From G965218495 sp965262785 (GTDB lineage: Bacteria; Bacteroidota; Rhodothermia; Rhodothermales; Bin80), in the NCBI GenBank assembly GCA_965262785.1, contig OZ253559.1, positions 1,984,001 to 2,048,000 of the forward strand: 64,000 bases of DNA. The letters are read 5' to 3'. The notes below the pieces were generated by a model. That model saw only the letters and a program-made list of their open reading frames with translations. It made no database searches and had not been told where the DNA came from. Below, piece after piece: positions 36,597 to 46,318 of this stretch. Every line of letters starts with the position of its first letter. Position 1 is the stretch's first letter. Both the position numbers and the translations under genes were made by a program.

Positions 36597-37041
36597 AGTG
36601 TTCAGCCTTCATCCACGTACGATGCAGAGACTGGCAATCATTCGTTCCAAATCCGCCCATTAAGGACTCTGAGAGTGCTCATGGCCAACAACTATGATCA
36701 TCTGCGTTGTGACCTGTGCCCTGTGGCACGGCTGGTGATGGAAGACTATTGTGCTTCCGGTGGCCAGGTGGTACCAGTTGACCAGTGCCTTCTCCCGACG
36801 CTGGCTTCATCTCCGCGTGGCTAACATTTCTGTGCGCATGGCGCGTTTAGCCGATAGTCGGCGCACTGCATAGCGACCTCCAGCTCGCGCAGCATTGACT
36901 ACTTGCGCCTCCTCCCCCCGCGCACCTGATTTATGGTCAGCCAAAGTTACATGTGTTTAAGTTCGGGCACTCGGATTGCTGTCACTTCATAAGAAAACAA
37001 AATCGCCTGCATTTTCGGAATTCTGGCTTTTCCCACCCGCC
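36597..37041. other. Mostly empty stretch with one 47-codon open frame
   Basis: I see no recognised gene here. A plus-strand frame at 36681-36824 encodes 47 residues including LRCDLCPVARLVMEDYC, with a GAGAG stretch upstream that could serve as a ribosome site. There is no known match and I give it little weight. The remainder (36825-37041) seems to lead into the decayed transposase that follows. Confidence 0.3.
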
Positions 37042-37309
37042 ATGCCCTCGTGGTACCAGCAGCGGTGGCAGGCTGAGCTGGTCTTCAAGCGCTTCAAGTA
37101 GTTAGTCCAGCTCGGCCACCTGCCGAAATTCGAGGACGTGAGCACCTATGCTTGACTGCACGGGGAGTTGCTCGCAGCATTGCTCACACAAATGGTCGTC
37201 CGTCACACACGGACCGCTTCCCCTTAGTGCTTTGGCACGCAGGCTCAGCTCAGCAAGCACCTGCAAATTCGAGTTCAACCAGGCCTTACCCAACACTGAG
37301 CCTCACTAT

Positions 37310-39479
37310 CTCTACTTCGCCATTTTATGACTCAAACAGTATAGGTGGACACATTCTCCACATATAAGAAAAGGGTGTACTCCCGCCTGGCTGGCACTAC
37401 TTTTCTAACGCCGTGCGCCTGCCTTAGTCCTGGCGCACGTAGCGTTGCCGATGCAGGCTGGGCGTGACGCCGCAGATGCGCGCTATCTGAGCCAGCTCTG
37501 CCCTTGGGCGCTCGTCCTGCACGTTGACAATCACCTGGCCCTGGGTGTCCTTTACGGTTGTCATCACCCGTTGCCAGGCGCTCAGCTTCTGGCGAAGCGT
37601 CTTCCAGCTGGTGTGGATGTCTTGCGCCTTCAATCGGGTCCGGATCAGGTGCACGGCGTGATAGGCATACACAGCTATACTGATGTGCGCTGCGATGCGT
37701 GCGTCCTTGCTGTGGTATAGCGGCCGCATCCCCAGTTCCGACTTCAACGAGCGGAAGGTGGCCTCCACCTCGGACAGCCGCCAATACGTGGCTACAATGT
37801 GCTTAAGGTCCCATCCCGTCTGACTGGTGCGCAGCACGTAGCCCCCCAGGGCCTCATCGGCCTCTTCCCACTGCGTCTTGCGTGCAAACTTCACGGCCTT
37901 GGCGTTGGGGCCACTCCCTTCTACAACCGTCACTTCGTACTGATGAGATACGCGGGCATATCGCTCTTTTATGCGTCCGACCTGCTCTACGACCTTCTTG
38001 AGCCGCTTGGTATGGTAGGGCTTCTGCAGCCCTTCGTGCAGCGAGGTGAGGGCTGCTTCCAGTAGCGTGCGCCGGCGCTGGAGGATCTGCTCTTCCTTGT
38101 GCTTTCTGGCTTCGCTGACGGCATAGAGCAGCATCTCCTGCTTCTTTTGCTGCAACTGCCACACGCGTACGGCGTGTCCAGCCTGCGTGGTCAGCGTACT
38201 GTCGGGCTCCCGCTCTGGCGGCAGGGGCCGCTTACCCCGGTGTACGCAGATCCAGTCGTAGCCCTGTTCTGCCAGCCAGGACACGTTTGCTTCCGTAGCG
38301 ATCCCTGCATCCATGACCACCGTCGGCTTCTGGCCGTCCACGCTGGCGTTCAGACGCTCGATAGCGTCCTGCAGCGTGCCGGGCTCCGAGACGTTGCCGG
38401 GCAAGATCTCGCAGGTGCGCGGGAAGCCCGCGCCATCGAGCACCAGCCCGAGCGTCACCAGCGGACAATCGGAACGCTTTTGCTTCGAACGTCCATAGGC
38501 CAGGTACTCGCCGTGCTGTCGGCCATGGTAATGGGTGTTGGTCAGGTCATAAAAAACAACGGTCTCCGGCAGGCTCAAGAGCGTCCGCTCCTTTTGGAAG
38601 AGCGCTTGCTGAATCGCTTGGTTGTGCTCCCAGAGCAGGTCCCCAATGCGATACAGCTTCGCTAACGACACTTTCCTGCCGGGGCGCAGCCCCAGCAGGT
38701 CCAGCGTCGTCGACCTGCTTTGCAACCACTGAAGCGTAGCCCGTTCGCTGTTGGGATGCAGCATGCGTGCGACCACCAGGGCTACGGCCAGACGCGCGTC
38801 GCGCTCCTTGGCGCCGGCCTGGATCAGCGTGTCTTTCAGTCCCAGATCCTCGAGCGCCTGAAGGCAGACACGCTCTGCGCCCACGCTGCGGGCATGCTCC
38901 GGGTGCTCAAGGGAGTCCATGTCCACCGTCATGACGCTGTCAGGCTCACCCTCCGGCTTCGCGTGTGCACCTATGCCGCGTGCGCGCAGCTGCGCGACAA
39001 TGGCTTCGGCCGTGTGCTGCAGGTCGGGATCGAACACGAGTGTCGGCTGCCCCTGCAACAAATTCTCTATGTGAAGCACCAAGGTCCCCCACTGCTCACG
39101 GGGCGTGTCAAAGTGGACGCCCAGGTTCAGCAGGGTAGACTGGCGCACCTTCCCGCCGATGCGGTCGCTGCGTACCAGGCGGTAGCTGTGTCGCGCTTCG
39201 CCTTTCTTTGCGTGGGTCTTGGTCGCCCGTATGTACATGGTGTCTGCAGTTCAATGCCGACTCCAAGATAGTGCATGGGCGCACCTGTAGCAAGTCCCCA
39301 CCAATAATCCTGGCACTACAATGGCCTTTTTCAGCCGAATACGCTAAACTTCACGCATTCTTCACCATATAGCCGAGAAATACGGCTGAAAAGGGGCTGA
39401 AAAGGGCGAAAAGTGGGCTGGGAGTACCTGGTTTAGCCCCCCTTCGGCCACGGTTGGTTCCCAAAATGGCGAAGTCGGG
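37310..39479 (-). mobile_element. IS1634-type element C, copy 2
   Basis: This is a 2,170-bp element with inverted repeats (CTCTACTTCGCCATTTT on the left; reverse complement of the right end CCCGACTTCGCCATTTT). It is flanked by a 4-base duplication CTAT at 37306-37309 and 39480-39483. It is inserted in a decayed IS4-type transposase. Its orientation is the same as C3, so recombination between the two would delete the tsaC region. Confidence 0.93.
37424..39238 (-). CDS. IS1634 family DDE transposase (element C copy 2)
   Basis: This is the full-length 604-residue transposase. It appears identical to the C3 product at protein level and differs from C1 at a few positions (Glu in TPREQW, Lys in AVKFAR, Val in TTVKDT). 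All catalytic motifs are retained: FYDLTNT, VVMDAGIAT and FRSLKSELG. Confidence 0.93.
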   Translation of the reverse strand: MYIRATKTHAKKGEARHSYRLVRSDRIGGKVRQSTLLNLGVHFDTPREQWGTLVLHIENLLQGQPTLVFDPDLQHTAEAIVAQLRARGIGAHAKPEGEPDSVMTVDMDSLEHPEHARSVGAERVCLQALEDLGLKDTLIQAGAKERDARLAVALVVARMLHPNSERATLQWLQSRSTTLDLLGLRPGRKVSLAKLYRIGDLLWEHNQAIQQALFQKERTLLSLPETVVFYDLTNTHYHGRQHGEYLAYGRSKQKRSDCPLVTLGLVLDGAGFPRTCEILPGNVSEPGTLQDAIERLNASVDGQKPTVVMDAGIATEANVSWLAEQGYDWICVHRGKRPLPPEREPDSTLTTQAGHAVRVWQLQQKKQEMLLYAVSEARKHKEEQILQRRRTLLEAALTSLHEGLQKPYHTKRLKKVVEQVGRIKERYARVSHQYEVTVVEGSGPNAKAVKFARKTQWEEADEALGGYVLRTSQTGWDLKHIVATYWRLSEVEATFRSLKSELGMRPLYHSKDARIAAHISIAVYAYHAVHLIRTRLKAQDIHTSWKTLRQKLSAWQRVMTTVKDTQGQVIVNVQDERPRAELAQIARICGVTPSLHRQRYVRQD

Positions 39480-39817
39480 CTATGCGCAATGCGAGACGAT
39501 CCGGCAATGGCCTGCTTTCCAGCGGACTTGCTCAGTCGCCACGAACAAGAACCAACCAACTCGCAATGCTACATCCGCAATTTCTAAACAAGCTAACGCT
39601 TGTCTCTCCCGATACAAACCCGGGTTTCCCCGTACCCCTCGAGATGGGTTGCTGTAAAACGGCAGGGGGCGTGGGCATTGTAGCCGCATTGACGCAGGCG
39701 AGGAGCAAGAGTTCTGCTCCGGCGGATCGCCCTGTCGGGTGAGAGAAATGGGTATCAAGTAGGAATTGAAGCGCCGGCTCTACTGCTGAATTGGCCGGCG
39801 GCTCACAACTTCCGACG

Positions 39818-40834
39818 TTACGCGGCGGCGGCCCTCCGAAGGCGATCAGCGAGTGCCCTGCCAATCCCGGCCTCAGTTGTCATCTGGCAATATATCGTGT
39901 GGATGCCGATCAACTCGCATTGCCGGAAAAAGTCGAACAGCGCCCGAGCGTAGCCTTGTGCGTCTTGCGCATGGAGGAAACGGCCAAAGGCACCGGGCTC
40001 ATCTACGGGCGCGATCCCGATATATGCGTGCTTGGGGTGAGGTACCGCTTCGTGCGGCGTTTTCACTAGCTCAAGGTGGATCTTGGGCGCATAGTGGCGA
40101 TGGCGCATGCCCGGGCTGCGCACCGCTGATTCGCTGGCGATCTGCGCCACGTATAGCGATGGAACCACCGCCAAGAGTTGTTCAATACTGATCGCACCGG
40201 CACGCAGCAGCTGAGGCGGGCCCGATGTGCTGCAGTCCACCACGGTCGATTCGATGCCCACTGGCGAGGGTGCGCCGCGTAGGATGGCGCTAATTCGCCC
40301 TTCCAGGTCATCGCGGACGGCTTGCCACGTGGTTGCGCTCGGGCGCCCGGAGCGATTGGCAGAAGGTGCGGCAACAGGGCTCGCGCAAGCGGACAGAAAT
40401 CGGCGGGCCAGTGCATGCGAGGGCATCCTAACGGCAACCGTATCGAGCGCTGCGGTTACCACCGGCGGCAGTGACGCATGCTTGCGTAAAACCACAGTTA
40501 GCGGGCCCGGGAAAAAGTGGTCTATCAGAGTCTGAGCCTCGCGCGACAAACTGCTGGCTATGTCCGGTATCTGGCGCTGATGGACAATGTGCACGATCAG
40601 CGGGTTATCCACTGGACGTTCTTTTGCGTCGAAGATGGCCGCTACTGCTTTCGCGCTAAATGCATCGGCGCCTAGGCCATAAACCGTTTCGGTAGGAAAG
40701 GCCACCAGTTCTCCGCGCCGCAGCAGTGCAGCGGCAACGGCCGGGTCATCTGTCAGCAGGGTCTTCAATGCGGGCCAGGGATACGAATTGTTGTAAACGC
40801 CGATGGGAGCCAACCGGTGCCATTCGAGTAGCAC
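39818..40834 (-). CDS. tsaC: Threonylcarbamoyl-AMP synthase (TsaC/Sua5 type)
   Basis: The YrdC domain is plain: RRGELVAFPTETVYGLGADAF, IFDAKERPVDNPLIVHI, FFPGPLTVVLRK, VAVRMPSHALARRFL, PVAAPSANRSGRPSATT, GIESTVVDC and LLRAGAIS. A C-terminal Sua5 domain follows (SPGMRHRHYAPKI ... FFRQCELIGIHTIYCQM ... GIGRALADRLRRAA). The enzyme makes threonylcarbamoyl-adenylate from threonine, bicarbonate and ATP for the t6A37 modification of tRNA. The GTG at 40834 leaves only 28 bases to the divergent gene. A TTG at 40768 fits the usual family start better (LKTLLTDDPAVAA), so the true protein may be 22 residues shorter. It is flanked on both sides by element C copies. Confidence 0.92.
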   Translation of the reverse strand: MLLEWHRLAPIGVYNNSYPWPALKTLLTDDPAVAAALLRRGELVAFPTETVYGLGADAFSAKAVAAIFDAKERPVDNPLIVHIVHQRQIPDIASSLSREAQTLIDHFFPGPLTVVLRKHASLPPVVTAALDTVAVRMPSHALARRFLSACASPVAAPSANRSGRPSATTWQAVRDDLEGRISAILRGAPSPVGIESTVVDCSTSGPPQLLRAGAISIEQLLAVVPSLYVAQIASESAVRSPGMRHRHYAPKIHLELVKTPHEAVPHPKHAYIGIAPVDEPGAFGRFLHAQDAQGYARALFDFFRQCELIGIHTIYCQMTTEAGIGRALADRLRRAAAA

Positions 40835-41221
40835 GCACTAATCAAACACCATATTGCGTGCAATGAAGTTGTCCGTGATTCTATGTCTAGTGCTGGCCTT
40901 CGCAGGCACAGCGCAAGCCCAGGAGGAGCCCGTAAGAATTGGCGTCGTTGGCCTAGTTCACGGACATGTGGGCTGGATCCTCGGGCGTCCATCCCGTCCT
41001 GACGTTGAGATGGTGGCAATTGTCGAACGCGATCGCGAATTGGCGATGCGCTTTGCGGATCGATTCGGCTTCGATCCGACAATAGTGTATGACTCCATCG
41101 ACGAGATGGTAGCCGCCGTGGATGTCGACGCCATTACCGTCTTTTCGAGCATCAAGGATCACCTCGTTGCGACCCAGGCCGCTGCCCGCCATGGCATCCA
41201 CGTTATGGTAGAAAAGCCTAT

Positions 41222-43391
41222 CTCTACTTCGCCATTTTATGACTCAAACAGTATAGGTGGACACATTCTCCACATATAAGAAAAGGGTGTACTCCCGCCT
41301 GGCTGGCACTACTTTTCTAACGCCGTGCGCCTGCCTTAGTCCTGGCGCACGTAGCGTTGCCGATGCAGGCTGGGCGTGACGCCGCAGATGCGCGCTATCT
41401 GAGCCAGCTCTGCCCTTGGGCGCTCGTCCTGCACGTTGACAATCACCTGGCCCTGGGTGTCCTTTACGGTTGTCATCACCCGTTGCCAGGCGCTCAGCTT
41501 CTGGCGAAGCGTCTTCCAGCTGGTGTGGATGTCTTGCGCCTTCAATCGGGTCCGGATCAGGTGCACGGCGTGATAGGCATACACAGCTATACTGATGTGC
41601 GCTGCGATGCGTGCGTCCTTGCTGTGGTAAAGCGGCCGCATCCCCAGTTCCGACTTCAACGAGCGGAAGGTGGCCTCCACCTCGGACAGCCGCCAATACG
41701 TGGCTACAATGTGCTTAAGGTCCCATCCCGTCTGACTGGTGCGCAGCACGTAGCCCCCCAGGGCCTCATCGGCCTCTTCCCACTGCGTCTTGCGTGCAAA
41801 CTTCACGGCCTTGGCGTTGGGGCCACTCCCTTCTACAACCGTCACTTCGTACTGATGAGATACGCGGGCATATCGCTCTTTTATGCGTCCGACCTGCTCT
41901 ACGACCTTCTTGAGCCGCTTGGTATGGTAGGGCTTCTGCAGCCCTTCGTGCAGCGAGGTGAGGGCTGCTTCCAGTAGCGTGCGCCGGCGCTGGAGGATCT
42001 GCTCTTCCTTGTGCTTTCTGGCTTCGCTGACGGCATAGAGCAGCATCTCCTGCTTCTTTTGCTGCAACTGCCACACGCGTACGGCGTGTCCAGCCTGCGT
42101 GGTCAGCGTACTGTCGGGCTCCCGCTCTGGCGGCAGGGGCCGCTTACCCCGGTGTACGCAGATCCAGTCGTAGCCCTGTTCTGCCAGCCAGGACACGTTT
42201 GCTTCCGTAGCGATCCCTGCATCCATGACCACCGTCGGCTTCTGGCCGTCCACGCTGGCGTTCAGACGCTCGATAGCGTCCTGCAGCGTGCCGGGCTCCG
42301 AGACGTTGCCGGGCAAGATCTCGCAGGTGCGCGGGAAGCCCGCGCCATCGAGCACCAGCCCGAGCGTCACCAGCGGACAATCGGAACGCTTTTGCTTCGA
42401 ACGTCCATAGGCCAGGTACTCGCCGTGCTGTCGGCCATGGTAATGGGTGTTGGTCAGGTCATAAAAAACAACGGTCTCCGGCAGGCTCAAGAGCGTCCGC
42501 TCCTTTTGGAAGAGCGCTTGCTGAATCGCCTGGTTGTGCTCCCAGAGCAGGTCCCCAATGCGATACAGCTTCGCTAACGACACTTTCCTGCCGGGGCGCA
42601 GTCCCAGCAGGTCCAGCGTCGTCGACCTGCTTTGCAACCACTGAAGCGTAGCCCGTTCGCTGTTGGGATGCAGCATGCGTGCGACCACCAGGGCTACGGC
42701 CAGACGCGCGTCGCGCTCCTTGGCGCCGGCCTGGATCAGCGTGTCTTTCAGTCCCAGATCCTCGAGCGCCTGAAGGCAGACACGCTCTGCGCCCACGCTG
42801 CGGGCATGCTCCGGGTGCTCAAGGGAGTCCATGTCCACCGTCATGACGCTGTCAGGCTCACCCTCCGGCTTCGCGTGTGCACCTATGCCGCGTGCGCGCA
42901 GCTGCGCGACAATGGCTTCGGCCGTGTGCTGCAGGTCGGGATCGAACACGAGTGTCGGCTGCCCCTGCAACAAATTCTCTATGTGAAGCACCAAGGTCCC
43001 CCACTGCTCACGGGGCGTGTCAAAGTGGACGCCCAGGTTCAGCAGGGTCGACTGGCGCACCTTCCCGCCGATGCGGTCGCTGCGTACCAGGCGGTAGCTG
43101 TGTCGCGCTTCGCCTTTCTTTGCGTGGGTCTTGGTCGCCCGTATGTACATGGTGTCTGCAGTTCAATGCCGACTCCAAGATAGTGCATGGGCGCACCTGT
43201 AGCAAGTCCCCACCAACAATCCTGGCACTACAATGGCCTTTTTCAGCCGAATACGCTAAACTTCACGCATTCTTCACCATATAGCCGAGAAATACGGCTG
43301 AAAAGGGGCTGAAAAGGGCGAAAAGTGGGCTGGGAGTACCTGGTTTAGCCCCCCTTCGGCCACGGTTGGTTCCCAAAATGGCGAAGTCGGG
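41222..43391 (-). mobile_element. IS1634-type element C, copy 3
   Basis: This 2,170-bp copy has the same tips as C2 and is flanked by CTAT at 41218-41221 and 43392-43395. Exact excision restores the EKPMA codons of the interrupted oxidoreductase, which confirms both the boundaries and the 4-base duplication. Confidence 0.95.
41336..43150 (-). CDS. IS1634 family DDE transposase (element C copy 3)
   Basis: This 604-residue transposase is intact, with FYDLTNT, VVMDAGIAT and the FRSLKSELG region. It seems identical in protein sequence to C2, indicating recent duplication. Confidence 0.93.
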   Translation of the reverse strand: MYIRATKTHAKKGEARHSYRLVRSDRIGGKVRQSTLLNLGVHFDTPREQWGTLVLHIENLLQGQPTLVFDPDLQHTAEAIVAQLRARGIGAHAKPEGEPDSVMTVDMDSLEHPEHARSVGAERVCLQALEDLGLKDTLIQAGAKERDARLAVALVVARMLHPNSERATLQWLQSRSTTLDLLGLRPGRKVSLAKLYRIGDLLWEHNQAIQQALFQKERTLLSLPETVVFYDLTNTHYHGRQHGEYLAYGRSKQKRSDCPLVTLGLVLDGAGFPRTCEILPGNVSEPGTLQDAIERLNASVDGQKPTVVMDAGIATEANVSWLAEQGYDWICVHRGKRPLPPEREPDSTLTTQAGHAVRVWQLQQKKQEMLLYAVSEARKHKEEQILQRRRTLLEAALTSLHEGLQKPYHTKRLKKVVEQVGRIKERYARVSHQYEVTVVEGSGPNAKAVKFARKTQWEEADEALGGYVLRTSQTGWDLKHIVATYWRLSEVEATFRSLKSELGMRPLYHSKDARIAAHISIAVYAYHAVHLIRTRLKAQDIHTSWKTLRQKLSAWQRVMTTVKDTQGQVIVNVQDERPRAELAQIARICGVTPSLHRQRYVRQD

Positions 43392-44104
43392 CTATGGCCA
43401 TTTCGCTGGAGCATGCCAGAATGATGCATGCTGCCGCAGACTCTGCCGGCATCCACCTTCTCGTGAACTACGAAACGTCCTGGTATCCGAGCGTGCACTT
43501 ACGTGCATGCCCATAGGGGGGCACTGGGCTCGCTGCGAAAGATTGTGGTACGCGACGGCCACCCCGGTCCCAAGGAGATTGGCGTGGGACAGGAGTTTCT
43601 GGAGTGGCTGACCGATCCAAAAGAAAACGGAGCCGGGGCCCTTATGGACTTCGGATGCTATGGTGCCAATATCGCTACGTGGCTTATGGACGGCGCGCGT
43701 CCGGTGTCGGTGACCGCCGTTGCACAGACGATTAAGCCTGAAACGTATCCGCTGGTGGACGACGAAGCGACTATCGTGGTTACCTATCCAAAGGCCCAAG
43801 GCATCATCCAGGCTTCCTGGAACTGGCCATTCAATCGCAAGGATATGTCGGTCTATGGCACCGAAGGATACGTGCACGCAGATAATGCGACAGATGTGAG
43901 AATGCGGATTCGAGGCGACGCAGCGGAGCGGCAAGGGGTAGCAGAACAAACACTGGCGCCCAGTGGTGATCCATTCTCGTACTTGGCACGCGCAATTCGC
44001 GGCAGCATAGATCCGGCAGGAGGACTTTACTCACCGGAAATCAACCTGGTTGCAATGGAGATCCTGGAGGCGGCCCTGCAGTCTGTCCGTACGGGAAAGA
44101 CAGT

Positions 44105-45259
44105 CTACCTCTCAGGAGAGTAGGGTATCCACAGCGACGGCCGATACTCTTTTGGCATAAGGTCGCCAATGCGCTCATAGGCGAAGTAGCCATAGGCGGT
44201 GATGCCGTAGGGATCAATTACCTCACCAGCTTGGTCAATCAGCGTGGGGCCATCATTAAGCTTGATGAAGGAGCGCTGATCTCCCAGGCGCGTTGAGGCT
44301 GAATAGCGTAGCCACTTTCTAAAGTCGGGGGACTCTTTTTCACCCGTGTAGACAATCTCTAGGAAGCCGCTGAAGGTAAGCTCCTTTTCCAGCGGCGTGG
44401 GGCCGCCGCGTAGGAGCGTACCGGGGTCAACAAGAAACGACGCTCCATCAGCGCCCAGCGTAAATCGCCTGTACGTCACAAAGCTTTCCTGATCCGTGCG
44501 CTGGTCCAACAGCGCCAGAAAGTAGTGGCGCTGCGACCCAAAAAAGGCCGCTTCCCTGTTTGCGGCCCAACGCATGGCTTCTTCTTCACTGTACGGTTCC
44601 AACTCCTTAAACAGCGGATCGCCGTCGTACTTGACCGTGTTGCCGGAGTAGACAAATTCCTTCAGGAAGTACTGAAGCTGGTATCCCAGCGCCCGGTTTT
44701 CGATGATCAGTGGGGCAGAAGCGGTTGCGGACAGCCGCCCAAGCTTTGCCGTAAAGCTCAGGACCTCAGGGTTCTCGATGGTCGCGAATTCACTGTTACT
44801 GGTTTCCCCCAGGAACAGCCGCGTAAACTTAATGAGTCGCCGCTGCCATCGCCGCGCTTCGCGCGCGCTGACGACGATCTCTTCAAGTGCAATTGTTGCG
44901 GGGTCCAGTTCTATGTCGAGGGAATAGGATGTTGCTGCACGAAACAACGAGTCGCGCTCATACGGCGCGTACCCCACCATGGAAACGACGAGGTGGTGCG
45001 CGCCTGCCGGAACATTGATTAGTTCGAAGCGCCCATCAGCGTCTGTAGTGGTTCCAATGAGCGAGGAGGCAATAAAGACATGGGTATTCGGAAGCGGATG
45101 CTGAGAGTCTGAAGCGGTCACCCGGCCTACGACGCGCGCGTTTCCCTCCTGCGCAAATGAGGCTTGCGGAAGGGCCAGCAAGACCAGCGATAGGATGAAA
45201 TACGGACGACAGGGCGAATTAATCCTGAGGGCCCGGTCGGTACTCCTTGGGGACGTCAT
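44105..45259 (-). CDS. Exported CarboxypepD_reg-like domain protein, unknown family (paralog 1)
   Basis: I prefer the ATG at 45259 (MTSPRSTDRALRIN), 41 bases inside the upstream gene, because it places the signal segment YFILSLVLLALPQASFAQ close to the N-terminus; an earlier ATG at 45292 is possible. This gives 384 residues. Residues about 45-125 form a carboxypeptidase-regulatory-like beta sandwich (VVGRVTASDSQHPLPNTHVFI ... DADGRFELINVPAGAHHLVVSMVGYAPY). The rest is shared with the next gene: RRWQRRLIKFTRLFLGETSN, PLIIENRALGYQLQYFL, FFGSQRHYFLALL, YGYFAYERIGD. It is probably an outer-membrane or periplasmic protein of Bacteroidota type. No catalytic motif is visible. Its stop overlaps the end of the convergent oxidoreductase remnant by 19 bases. 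Confidence 0.8.
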   Translation of the reverse strand: MTSPRSTDRALRINSPCRPYFILSLVLLALPQASFAQEGNARVVGRVTASDSQHPLPNTHVFIASSLIGTTTDADGRFELINVPAGAHHLVVSMVGYAPYERDSLFRAATSYSLDIELDPATIALEEIVVSAREARRWQRRLIKFTRLFLGETSNSEFATIENPEVLSFTAKLGRLSATASAPLIIENRALGYQLQYFLKEFVYSGNTVKYDGDPLFKELEPYSEEEAMRWAANREAAFFGSQRHYFLALLDQRTDQESFVTYRRFTLGADGASFLVDPGTLLRGGPTPLEKELTFSGFLEIVYTGEKESPDFRKWLRYSASTRLGDQRSFIKLNDGPTLIDQAGEVIDPYGITAYGYFAYERIGDLMPKEYRPSLWIPYSPER

Positions 45260-46313
45260 CGGCGATGCGCTCATAGGCAAAGTAGCCGCCATAAAATGTT
45301 ACGCCATACGGGTCCAGCATGTCCCCCTTGAGATCGACGATAGTGGGGCCCCGATCCAGCTGAATCGGCGACGTCTGGAACTTCGGGCGGCGCCGCAGGC
45401 CTTCTTGCCTCAGGTAGCTTGGTGACTCCAGTTCACGAGTATACACGATTTCCAGCATACCCTCAAAGTCGAGAATGCGTTCGTCTGCGGCCTCGCCCTC
45501 GTGAATGATGTCGGACGCCTTGAGCTCCATACGTGTGCGTCCACCAAAACCGGGGGAAGAGAATCGGCCGCTGCGAGGGGTGGAGTACACTTTGAATCCG
45601 TGTTCCTCCAGCTTATCGTTGATTAGTGCTAGTAGAAAATGGCGGAAAGACCCATAGAAAGTAGAGTCCCGCTTTGCATTCCAGCGGGCAGCCTCCTCCG
45701 GACTGCTTGGCTGAAGTGACTCGTAGAGTGGTTCGCCATCCCAACGCCAGCTCGAGGGCTCCGCAACGAATTCGCTGAGGTAGTACTTGATACGATAGCC
45801 CAGCGCCTTGTTCTCGATGATCAGTGGTGCGCTCGCCTGCGCCCGGAACTCGCCTCCGCGCCCCGAAAAGTCCAATACCTCGGGATTCAAGATCGTGGTT
45901 TCTGTAGCATTAGGACTCTCGCCCATAAAGATGCGTGTGAATCGCTGAAGCTGCCGCTGCCAGCGTTCGTTGTTGGCACTAACTGTAAGCTCGCCCAGCT
46001 CGTAGACTGCCTCTAGCAACACAAAGTCGTGTTCGATAACGATTGCGTCACGTATGAACATGTCTACGAACTGCGATTCGTAGCCAACGCTGGACACGTA
46101 CAGGCGCAGCGTGCCAAGCGGGACGCCGGGCAGCACGTATAGCCCGTCGTCCCCCGTTACGGTGCCCATCGTAGAAGCTGCTATAAACACCGACACGTTT
46201 GCCAGAGGTGCTCCAGTGGAGTCAGTTACGGTGCCGGTAAGAGTCGCCGCGACCTGGCCCATCGCCGGAGTCGTCGCCAACAAGAGCAAGGCTATACAGA
46301 GTATTCGCGTCAT
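45219..46313 (-). CDS. Exported CarboxypepD_reg-like domain protein, unknown family (paralog 2)
   Basis: This 364-residue protein has signal peptide MTRILCIALLLLATTPAMGQ and a CarboxypepD_reg-like domain (LTGTVTDSTGAPLANVSVFI ... GDDGLYVLPGVPLGTLRLYVSSVGY). The remaining 250 residues parallel the downstream gene: ERWQRQLQRFTRIFMGESPN, PLIIENKALGYRIKYYL, FYGSFRHFLLALI, FEGMLEIVYTRELESPSYLR, YGGYFAYERIADDVPKEYRP. The two genes overlap and are clearly a tandem duplication. Function is unknown; such domains often precede surface assembly or receptor modules. Confidence 0.82.
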   Translation of the reverse strand: MTRILCIALLLLATTPAMGQVAATLTGTVTDSTGAPLANVSVFIAASTMGTVTGDDGLYVLPGVPLGTLRLYVSSVGYESQFVDMFIRDAIVIEHDFVLLEAVYELGELTVSANNERWQRQLQRFTRIFMGESPNATETTILNPEVLDFSGRGGEFRAQASAPLIIENKALGYRIKYYLSEFVAEPSSWRWDGEPLYESLQPSSPEEAARWNAKRDSTFYGSFRHFLLALINDKLEEHGFKVYSTPRSGRFSSPGFGGRTRMELKASDIIHEGEAADERILDFEGMLEIVYTRELESPSYLRQEGLRRRPKFQTSPIQLDRGPTIVDLKGDMLDPYGVTFYGGYFAYERIADDVPKEYRPGPQD

Positions 46314-46318
46314 GAATG

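Larger units (their letters stand above)
37042..39585 (+). pseudogene. IS4-type transposase remnant, interrupted by element C2
   Basis: Starting at 37042 the plus strand reads PSWYQQRWQAELVFKRFK, stop, LVQLGHLPKFEDVSTYA, stop, LHGELLAALLTQMVVRH. This is the C-terminal Y-x-x-RW-x-x-E-L-FKR-K region of IS4-type transposases (catalytic Glu region) with two nonsense codons. After element C2 the sequence continues with a basic SPRTRTNQLAML tail typical of such proteins. No 5' part or element ends were identified, so this is an old decayed insertion into which C2 later landed. Confidence 0.65.
40863..44123 (+). pseudogene. Secreted Gfo/Idh/MocA oxidoreductase, broken by element C3 and a frameshift
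   Basis: The 5' part (40863-41221) has a signal peptide (MKLSVILCLVLAFAGTAQAQ) and a Rossmann start IGVVGLVHGHVGW leading to HVMVEKP. The 3' part resumes at 43396. Removing the IS and one CTAT gives VEKPMAISLEHARMMHAAADS in frame, the family signature EKPMA. A frameshift near 43490-43520 then breaks the frame: after NYETSWYPSVH the frame hits TAG, while LGSLRKIVVRDGHPGP continues in the next frame with apparently some residues missing. The rest (GALMDFGCYGANIATWLM, TIVVTYPKAQGIIQASWNWPF) is intact to 44123. The protein was an exported NAD(P)-type dehydrogenase; its substrate is unknown. Confidence 0.88.

Noticed and set aside
39586..39817. Possible small gene between the decayed transposase and tsaC
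   Set aside because: Frames on both strands are short, overlap the transposase tail and contain no recognisable domain or convincing ribosome site.
41357..43183. Plus-strand open frames across elements C2 and C3
   Set aside because: They are mirror frames of the intact 604-residue transposase and show no independent protein features.
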